64,000 bases of DNA from Alnus glutinosa. Its lineage: Eukaryota; Streptophyta; Magnoliopsida; Fagales; Betulaceae. The DNA lies in assembly GCF_958979055.1 (NCBI RefSeq), contig NC_084892.1, positions 1,430,001 to 1,494,000 of the forward strand. The letters are read 5' to 3'. Position numbers and translations under genes: made by a program. The notes beneath the pieces are model-generated. The model was not told the DNA's origin. It ran no database searches and was given only the letters and a program-made list of their open reading frames with translations. Shown one piece after another: positions 55,264-64,000 of this stretch; the stretch's first letter is position 1; each line of letters opens with the position of its first letter.

Positions 55264-58200
55264 ATGCGGGGCTTAGTCCTACTGCTTGCGGCCTTCGCCG
55301 CAGTGCTCGTCTCAGTGGTCTACTGCGTCCTCCCGCCCACTCTTCTCCCTCTGGAGAGGGCCTTTCCTTTGACTCGCCGGGTCGAGCTCGACCGGCTCAG
55401 AGCTCGGGACCGAGCCAGGCACGCCCGATTCTTGAGAGGCGCGGTGAGCGGCGTTGTCGACTTCTCCGTTCAAGGCTCCTCCGATCCCTACTTTGTTGGG
55501 TACGATTGGTAAATTTACCATTCATTCGTGGGTTTTAATTTTCTGTGCTGCTTAGCGTGCTTGCATTGATGGGATTGTTTTGAATTGGTAAAGTTTTTGG
55601 GTCTCTGTTGGTCATTGCTGTTGTTCTTTTTCGCGTTAGTATTTACTGTTCACTGTATGTAATATGTATTCGTTAAGTTTTTTTGTCTTGGATTTTGTGT
55701 TGCTCCTTTTGGCGCTTGAGAAAATGGAAAAGACAAAGAAATGAAGAGGAATAAGAAAATTAAAGAAAGAATGAGTCTTGCGGGTCTTCTTGGTGTTGAT
55801 TCTTGAAAATGAGTACATGTTCTCTTACCTAGCAACCAAACTGAGACTGACTAATTGAGAATTTTATGGGGCTTGGAGTATTATTTACCTGATATTGATT
55901 GGGTTATGATGCTGACTAGGGATGGATCTGATATTTGTCTTCGCTTTGGTCCCTTTCAGTTTTAGGATTTTGTTCTGTTTCATGCTCTTTTCATGACTGA
56001 CTTTGATGGGTCTCTTGGAAATATATCCCCACTTCCCCCTTTTGGATACGCTTTGATGGTTATTACTTGGGCCCTTGATTTCATGTAGGCTTTATTTTAC
56101 AAAAGTTAAATTGGGCTCTCCTCCAAGAGAATTCAATGTACAGATTGATACTGGAAGTGACATCTTGTGGGTTACCTGTAATTCCTGCAGTGATTGCCCC
56201 CAATCTAGTGGACTTGGAGTAAGATTCTGTCTCTTTTTTAACTTGTTCTTGTCATTATCCTTCATTCTTAGAAGTTTTGTTGAATAACAAGTTGAATTTC
56301 ATCCTTATTCCACTTTCATGTTTTTGCAGGTTCAGCTCAATTCTTTCGATGTTGCCAGTTCATCAACTGCTGGGCTGGTCCCCTGCTCAGATCCAATGTG
56401 CACTTCTGCATTGCAAACTGCGGCAACTCAATGCTCTCCTCAGAGTAATCAGTGTAGTTACACATTTCAATATGGAGATGGAAGTGGGACATCAGGTTAT
56501 TATGTCTCTGATGCGCTGTATTTTGACATGGTTCTTGGGCAGTCTTTGATTGCTAACTCTTCAGCGCCCATTGTTTTTGGGTAAGCTACCATGACTTATG
56601 CAAAAATGGTTGTGTGTGTGTGTGTGTGTGTGTACAGGAGAAGAGATGGAAGAGTCAAGGAAAAAGTCCAAATAAGAAAAACGTATCACAAGATATTTTT
56701 TATGAAGTAGAACTTATATTGCTACGGTAGCTACCATAAAAATTGTCTGTCTTTAGCTACAGCAATGAACTTTTATCTAATATTGGCAATTTAAGACCCA
56801 ATGTCACACAGTCATTTCAATTATGTAAATTGTTCACCTTTCTAACCATCAATTTTCTTGATATTGTGATGGTTGCTATTAGTCTCACATTAAGTCCATT
56901 TTGGTTTTGTCGGTCCAAGCTTACAGACTACGATGGTGGTGTTGGATACAGGTGTAGCACCCATCAATCTGGGGACTTGACTAAGACAGATAAAGCTATT
57001 GATGGGATATTTGGTTTTGGACAAGGTGGTCTTTCTGTTATTTCTCAGTTGTCATCTCGAGCCATAACTCCCAAAGTGTTCTCCCATTGCTTGAAAGGAG
57101 GTGGCAGTGGTGGTGGTATATTGGTTCTTGGTGAGATTTTGGAGCCAGGCATTGTTTACAGTCCGATTGTCCCATCACAGTATGTCCTCTTTCCTTGGAA
57201 ATTTTATTTTGTTGCCAGTTCTTTTAACTCTGACATTTGGGTTATATTCGTATGAAGTGGGAATTATTGGAACCTAGCTATATAGGTTATTACTTACTTC
57301 TTTTTAGCCAGTTGCATTTATTTTTTATTCACTCAGACACATTTTTTTCTCTTTTGGTCACAATAGTGCATCCAGATTGCATATCCATCTCCTCTTACGG
57401 CTGAAGGATCATTGAGATATATTTAGCATATTAGATTCTTGAACATAAGTCATATTTAAATCCACGTGACAGGAAAGGAAGACTCATTTGCTGGTGCCTC
57501 AATGGCCATTGACGAGAATACAGTTGCATTTGTTCCTGCAATTGTGCAATGGTTCTGTTTCTGCATTTTAAATATCAATGACCTGGATGAATGCCTGCAG
57601 TCTTGACCTTTATATAACTTTTGTGTGCTTATTACCAAGCCAAATATGCTGATATGTGGTAGCAATCTAGTTGCTTGAAAGTGGTTACAGAATCAGACCT
57701 TAGACATTCTTATTGCTGAGGCATGATCCAATTAAAGATCTGAAGTCTTGCTGCAATCTAACTGATGGCCTAATGGCGACTTTATATATATTAGTATGAC
57801 CTCGTATTTTCTTCTGACATACAGTGTATTTTCCTTCTTCCGCTATGTCTTAAAATCATACATCATTTTCTTTCTTCTTTTATATGTATTTTTCTTCATT
57901 GTAAAGCTGTTCTGCTGCTTTAGCTCCTTTTATTGTTTGGGTCGAGTATTTGTTAGGCCCATGCACATTCTTGCCGTCAGATAATTTGTTCAGTTTTAAT
58001 TGAAAGCCACAAATGCTAATTTATCCCTATTTTTGATGATTTCTTCTTGGAAATTTCAGGCCTCATTATAATTTATATCTTCAAAGCATTTCTGTCAATG
58101 GGCAACTGTTGCCAATTGATCCTGCAGCATTTGCAACATCAAACAACCGCGGAACTATTGTGGATTCTGGGACAACTTTGGCATACCTTGTGGAAGAAGC

Positions 58201-58468
58201 TTATGATCCCTTTGTTAGTTCTGTAAGTTTGCTTATTTTTTTGTGTTTTTTTTTTTTCAAAATTTGTTTAAAAGTGAGTATAGCTATACTGACAAGATGG
58301 GCTAATAAAATTGAAGCATAACTGGTGTCCTGTTTCCAAATAATGGCCTGTTATTAGCATAATAATTTAATTTATTATAAGCAGTGATACAAATGACTCA
58401 GGATAAAGGGAAGGGATTTTCCTATTGTACTTAACAAACTAGAGCTTTCATAAGAACTTCGTCTGATG

Positions 58469-58516
<48 letters not shown>

Positions 58517-60481
58517 CAGATAAAGGTCTCTATAATAGGCCATAATGATAACACTTCCATTCTCATGTGCCTAATTTAATAAATTATAATGGGGAAATGC
58601 TACTTATTAAGGCATGGAATCAATAGACTTGGTTCCTTTTGTAACATCTCCAAGGCATCAGTGTCCAAACAGTTCATCTGGTTTTGTTGCGTCTGCTCCT
58701 TCCTTTCCTTTTTGCAGCTGTCAAAATTAGTATTAACTTTGGCTGGATAGCTTTCTATGGAAATATCACTAGTTTTCCTATATGGGTTCGTTTTGAGGCA
58801 CGGGCTAAAAGCCGCTTTGCCTTGTAGGAGAATATTTTTTTTAAATAAAAAAAAAAAAAAAAAAAAATTAATTTCCTTGTGTTCTATAAATTGACTTCTT
58901 ATTGAATGTGCAGATAACTGTAATTGTTCAACAATCTGCGACTTCCATCATTTCAAATGGAAACCAGTGTTATCTAGTCTCCACCAGGTTTTTCCCATCA
59001 TTTATGTTTCAATGTTTAACTGTCTTTCAAAAAGGTTCTCTAGTCTTGAATTTTTTTTTTTTTTTCTTTAGATTAAAATGAGATCCATGTTTGTTTTGTA
59101 TTCAGTGTAAACGAGATATTTCCTCCAGTTAGTTTAAACTTTGCGGGCAGTGCATCCATGGTGTTAAACCCAGAAGAGTACCTTGTACATCTTGGTTTCT
59201 CTGTAAGTTACTCCACTTTCCCTTTGCTAAAACCTTACTTTGTCCTTAAATTTATTTAATCAAACATGGTTCTAGTTAAATTGTGCCATTACTTTTAATG
59301 GATTGCTTTGTTGCTATAGGGTGGTGCAGCAATGTGGTGCATTGGTTTTCAGAGAGTTCAGGAAGGGGTAACAATTTTAGGAGGTTAGACTCTGAACTTA
59401 GTAAGAAACCAATTTGCTTTGACTCCCATTTATTTCAACGTTGCATCTGTAGCAGTGAGTGTGACAGTTATTACTTAGGAACACTGCTATTTTAGGCCTC
59501 TCTGGTGGCATTTCCAAAGACCTTTTACGTTCTTGAAAACACTTAAGACATGAAACGCATTTGGTAGCATTTCCAACACAACTTTTTACTGAAAGACTTC
59601 CTAAAAATAGCTGGTTTTCTGGAAATTTGAAAATCACATTTTAAAAGCAACCTGAAACTAGTGGTTGTCCATCCTTTGTGAAGTCATTTCTGAGATCAGT
59701 TTTTACAAATTGGTTTTTGAATCAAGAACCAAATGCTTAGCAATGCAAGTTTCACAACATAGCATGATAGGATTGATTACTTATGAAGTTGCAACAATTG
59801 CGCTCACCAAAATTCTTCTTTTTTGTTGGGAGGTGTTGGGGTCCTGATGTATAGTAGCAATATCAATGGTAATGTGCGGTAGCAGAGTCATTATATTATC
59901 TTGTTCTAAATGTAAGGTATCACAAGCTTGGTGGGCTATGCAATGGCATTCTGAGTACTTAGCAATTCTTTCTTGAAATTATACAATTTGATTGAGGGGG
60001 TATGCTAATTGTAAATTGTGTTTTTCAATTATATTAACTTTGCATCAAAGCCAACAAATCAAGCATCCCATTGTCACCATGTGTTATCTCACTACTTCGC
60101 TCTACTATCATAACAATTGGTTGAACAATCTTGTTGGTTTCTTCATTTGACAGATCTTGTTCTAAAAGATAAGATCGTTGTGTATGACCTAGCTCGTCAA
60201 CGGATTGGATGGGCTAACTATGATTGTAAGTTCAGCTGATTATGAGCCCTTGTTTACTTTTTCGACACATTTCTTCTGCCCAGAAATAACTTTAACTGAG
60301 TATCTCTTTCATGCACATAATCTCTTACTTTTCAGGTTCCTCGTCTGTAAATGTGTCTGTAACTTCTGGTAAGGAGTTTCTAAATGAAGGACAGCTGAGT
60401 ACGAGCAGCTCGACAAGAGAGATGCTCTTTGAACTGCTACCTATGGGCATTATGGGTCTTCTATTGCACCTGTTAGCATAA
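55264..60481 (+). CDS. Pepsin-like aspartic protease, aspartic proteinase 36-like, GPI-anchored type
   Basis: Ten coding exons: 55264-55499, 56089-56218, 56330-56580, 56952-57179, 58060-58222, 58914-58987, 59106-59202, 59320-59383, 60154-60225 and 60336-60481. All have GT-AG borders and consistent phase, and total 1461 bases (486 residues). It has a signal peptide (about 1-22), a short basic pro-region and a catalytic DTGSD (D99). A flap region [11 protein letters not shown] starts near 170 and the second catalytic DSGTT is at D317. After [12 protein letters not shown] comes a Ser/Thr stretch and a hydrophobic tail ([15 protein letters not shown]), typical of a GPI-anchor signal. It belongs to family A1, the atypical plant group containing Arabidopsis A36/A39. 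It probably cleaves proteins at the cell surface; the substrate is unknown. It is unrelated to the RLK cluster and single-copy here. Introns hold (GT)n at about 56611 and (TA)n at 58471-58514. Confidence 0.93.
57180..58059 (+). other. Intron 4 of the aspartic protease gene
   Basis: An 880-base intron between 'cca tca ca' and 'g cct cat'. No separate gene is seen in it. The T-rich end and 'atttcag' acceptor are normal. Confidence 0.8.
59384..60153 (+). other. Intron 8 of the aspartic protease gene
   Basis: A 770-base intron splitting the Asp codon of ILGD. It contains only short open frames with no similarity. Confidence 0.8.
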
Positions 60482-63400
60482 AGCAGTTCCAATTTTTGTA
60501 ATTTAAATCTAAGGTTTCAGTTTTCATTCTTTGTTCAAAGGGTATTCGGTTGGCCGATTCGTATTTACAGTGATCGGCAAGGCTTCGTGCTATTATATGG
60601 ATTGGGAAGGATAGGTGCTTCTGTAACTATGTAAGTCTGTTCTGGTTCTGGTTGCCAGTAAATTGGGCGTGTTCAACTCTTCTGACTGGAAATTTGGCTC
60701 TCCTAAGGATCCTCCATTCTTTGCAATTGCAAGAATTGTAAATCATCCTTTTACTAGTTTTGTTCAGTGGTTGTACCATTTAATGTATCGTTGGAAATAT
60801 AAGAAAATTGAGTGTAGCTACAACTTATGAATTGATGAGGATAGAAAAGCTTCATGTTCTCAAGTAGCAGGTCATTTTTGTGTACTTGTTTCTTTGTTTG
60901 ATAGTATAAAAGGAATGTTCTTTTTGGGTGCACTCTATTTGGGCCGGAAAAATTCTATTTGTTACTTTACCTAATAACAAAATAATTTGAAAACTCATTT
61001 CGTCTTTATATACATCAAAATACTTCTTCAACCAAAACACACAAAAAAAAACTCATCTTAAAAAAGGGTTTTTTTAACACAAAATAGTATCTTAATGTCA
61101 AAAGAGTAATTATACTCTTCACATTCATTTTACATCAGTTGGTGTGAAGTGTTTAAATGGCTTTTTATGTTGTGAAGTGTTTAAGTGGCTTTTTTATGAT
61201 GTTAGCCTTTTTTTTTTTTTTTTAAAAAAAAAGAGTCACTTAAAATAAGTGATGTGGATAGTTGCATTACTCGTGTCAAAATGCTAAATGCTAAGGTTGA
61301 TGCGTATTTGAGTTGGATTGTCTATTATAATTGTGGATATATATATATGGTTTTGGAAGAGTTATATTGTCATCAGAAAAGAAATTGTATAACTTTTGAG
61401 GCGGCAAAGTTGGACAATATCCAATAAATTATCTCATAATCTTTCACACTTTTTCTGTTTTTTTTCTTTTTCTTTTTTCCTTGAGCAAATACAAAACAGT
61501 GCAGGGGGGGTCCATCTAGCCAGGTTCTATTTATCTGTGAGCACGTAAATATAGTAATTTTGACTCTTTTCTTTTTCATTGAAGCTAATTTTTTTAAAAA
61601 AATACACACACTTTTATATATATATATATATTGTGATATATATATATTGTGCTAGCTTGAAGGGACTCTCTTAGTACCGCAATCTAATCTATTAATATTC
61701 TTAAATTCACATCCAGCTCATCAAATTTCTTCTTCATTTTAACTAAAATATACTCTCTTTTTTTTCCTATTTTAACTACCAATTGTTTCAAAGTATATAT
61801 ACATATATACATGAGCGTCTCTAATAATAAGATGTTAAATACCGAATCAAAAAGCACTCTTACCTATTTTACATACTCATTTTTCAATACAAACTCTAAT
61901 AGAATTATTTGTTCTCTTCTATAGTTTTTTTAAATATTATTTTTCATTTTTTTTTTTTTTTTTTTTATATTCTTGCCAACGTGACCTCTTGGAGAGGGAG
62001 TGAAAAAATATTAAAGAAATGATCTAATGTGCTACAATAATAGCACCAAATTTATTTTGAGGATGGATGTGAAAAATGAGGAATATTAGCTAAATTTAGC
62101 TAATATGAACATTTTAACTAGTTTTTTTGAGATGCTCTTACACTCTCTATTTTACTTATTCACTTTTGTTATTCAATTAAATTATTCTTTGTTTTTCAAA
62201 CCACCTACATTCTAAAATCATTAGTCAATTTTTTTTTTATTATTATTTTATTTTATAATGTGTTTGGTGAGTTATAGTGCTCACCAAATTTAGTGAGTGT
62301 TACGTGCTTATGTAACGTATGATGAAAATTTAACAAGAACAGTAGATATGATAGGATTTTCAAAGAATCCTAGACCTTCTATGAGCAATTAGAGGTATTC
62401 TAAACTCACAAACACAAGGTTTGATAATTTACTTGATTAATTACTTGTATTCAATAACAAAGCAATATTTAAAAGAACGGAATACAATAGAAAATAGAGT
62501 TCCACATGAAATAGAACTTCTATTTAACTCCTAACTCAACAACTTAACCTGCTATCAACAAGACTTCAAAAAGATAAAGATAAAAGAGATAAACATAACC
62601 CTACCCAAATAACAACATAAAAAGATAAACATGAGACATCTACCCACACAACAATAGTAAACTAATAAAACAACTAATGAACTAAACAACTATTAAAGCA
62701 ATAAAACACTACTGAACTGAATAACCTAATAGATAAAACAGACCTACTATCTAACAATAACTACACACGTAACAGTGAGCATTGTAAGAGCTCACCAATT
62801 TGTAGTCTAATAACTAGTTGGATACAACTATATTTTCATTCAAATTTACATCTCGACAAGCCAAAATAAACTCTGGCTAGCCAATATCTTCCCTTCTAAA
62901 TTTGGATTATTACAAAACCCAAACAAATTATACAAAGCTTTATTCTGATGAAATTAAATTCAGAATATTACAGTTCTTTGCGCTTGAGGTCCATATTCTT
63001 ACTTCCCTAGCCAACACTTCATACCTTACCTAATCTTGATGCTGATCAAGGGTTTGCTTGAGAACATAGGCTTACCAAAAATAAAAAAAATAAAAATAAA
63101 AATCCCTTTTCTTGACCACCTTTTTTTCTCATGTTCTAGTTGAATGCCAAAAACTGGCCGGGATTGGCTTCGAATTGGATTCGTTGGAATTGAAACACGT
63201 CTTATATCATATACAAGAGACACGTGTTTCAATTTTAATGTGTAGAATTAAAACTAGACTCAAATCAAATATTAAAATATATATATATATATATATATAT
63301 AGTGCTCTAAAGCATAACCCAATCCTGGGAATCTCAACGAGGTCCAACAGTGCTCCATTTGGCACTCCCATGTGTGATGTGTCCCTATTCCAATTTTTTG

Positions 63401-63678
63401 GGCTCTCGTCTAAACCTCAATATTTTGACCAAAAACAAAATATGACCTAGAATGAATGTCAATTATAATGTTAGAATATAGGATTTTTTTATTATTATTA
63501 TTTATGTTGATTTTGTTATTAATTATGTCTGTAATCAAATCTTTAAGATTTATTACATTTCTTAGATCAATTCACCTACCATATTTTTCTTATAAAGAGA
63601 ATTAGGGACACTTTCCAACAGTGAACGTACGTTTCTAAGTCCGCTTTCGCTATTTCATATATTTTATATTTTATAATA
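60482..63678. other. 3' region of the protease gene and intergenic DNA
   Basis: The first 300-400 bases are probably 3' UTR. Beyond that lies AT-rich DNA with a MITE at 61811-62140, a hairpin-like 'gtgctcaccaaatttagtga' at about 62278, and (TA)n at about 63275-63301. No gene is seen. Confidence 0.55.
61811..62140. mobile_element. MITE with GAGCRTCTC ends
   Basis: 'gagcgtctctaataataag' at the left is complementary to the end 'tttttttgagatgctctta' at the right, with AT-rich filler. The target duplication is not clear. Confidence 0.5.
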
Positions 63679-63782
63679 GAGTAATGATATTTTTTATATT
63701 CATATCATACTGATCGGTTGATGTGATGTGTTTTAAATGTCTTTTCACATATGTGATAAATAAGTATAAAGAGTAACATTAC
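63679..63782. mobile_element. 104-bp Mutator-like MITE
   Basis: Begins GAGTAATGATATTTTTTATA and ends with the near-complement 'tataaagagtaacattac'. The flanks ATTTTATAATA (63668-63678 and 63783-63793) match over 11 bases, consistent with a 9-11 base duplication. Confidence 0.65.
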
Positions 63783-64000
63783 ATTTTATAATAAAATTAA
63801 TCAAATTAATCAAATTATCTTTAATTTTATCTAATTAGAGAAAAAAAAATATATAGGTGAAGGGAATAGAAGAGAGAAACAAAAGGGTTTGTTTCCGTGG
63901 AACAAGGAGACCCTTAAAAGTTAAAAGTCTTGCCCGAGAATTCCTATGAAAAAAATAGTTGTACAAAGCGTTTGGAAGCAGTCTTTAAGGGCACGGGTCC

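Noticed and set aside
54984..55538. 184-codon frame overlapping protease exon 1
   Set aside because: It is a different frame over a GC-rich exon. The protease frame has a signal peptide, family similarity and correct splice phase.

Overview
The window is plant nuclear DNA. It is AT-rich and intron-bearing, with GT-AG splice sites, many miniature transposons, and retrotransposon pieces of LTR, LINE and SINE type. The dominant genes are LRR receptor-like kinases of the Arabidopsis At3g47570-like group (LRR subfamily XII), a family that is expanded in woody eudicots. I infer a eudicot, probably a tree, and cannot name the species.

0-54 kb is a tandem LRR-RLK cluster with every recognisable copy on the + strand. 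Two copies look intact: RLK-B (15709-19964, 1092 aa) and RLK-E (45923-50111, 1088 aa). Each has a signal peptide, about 26 LRRs, a membrane span and a non-RD (HCD) kinase. One phase-1 intron splits the APE glutamate codon. Two near-full-length copies are broken: RLK-A (4410-8990; two nonsense codons, a frameshift and an internal six-LRR duplication) and RLK-C (33069-37296; a single nonsense codon). Smaller relics are two loci with promoter, intron tail and exon 2 only (11990-12757 and 29372-30126), two LRR fragments (20395-25305, split by an LTR element, and 37600-38394), and a promoter-only relic at 1-639. A and E share one promoter type; B and C share another.

The cluster grew by a tandem segmental duplication of about 17.4 kb (about 9.06-18.7 kb versus 25.3-36.0 kb). 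Inside it, a 3.02 kb non-genic block looks identical in both copies although its flanks differ by several percent. C switches from B-like to A-like sequence near 34.7 kb. Together these point to continuing unequal exchange and gene conversion. Non-autonomous elements with clear target-site duplications decorate the cluster: a hAT-like element with a 20-G run, a 3.2 kb solo-LTR-like element, a nested pair of PIF/Harbinger-like MITEs, several tiny Mutator-like MITEs with GAGTAAT-type ends, a LINE-type insertion and a tRNA-type SINE.

55-60.5 kb holds one unrelated single-copy gene, a pepsin-like aspartic protease in ten coding exons (486 aa). It has DTGS and DSGT catalytic motifs, a signal peptide and a hydrophobic GPI-type tail. 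The rest (60.5-64 kb) is intergenic with MITEs.

I found no new kind of molecular system. The interest lies in the birth-and-death record of an immune-receptor-type kinase cluster. All exon models are by eye from splice sites, reading phase and comparison among copies; sequence identities were judged by eye and not computed.
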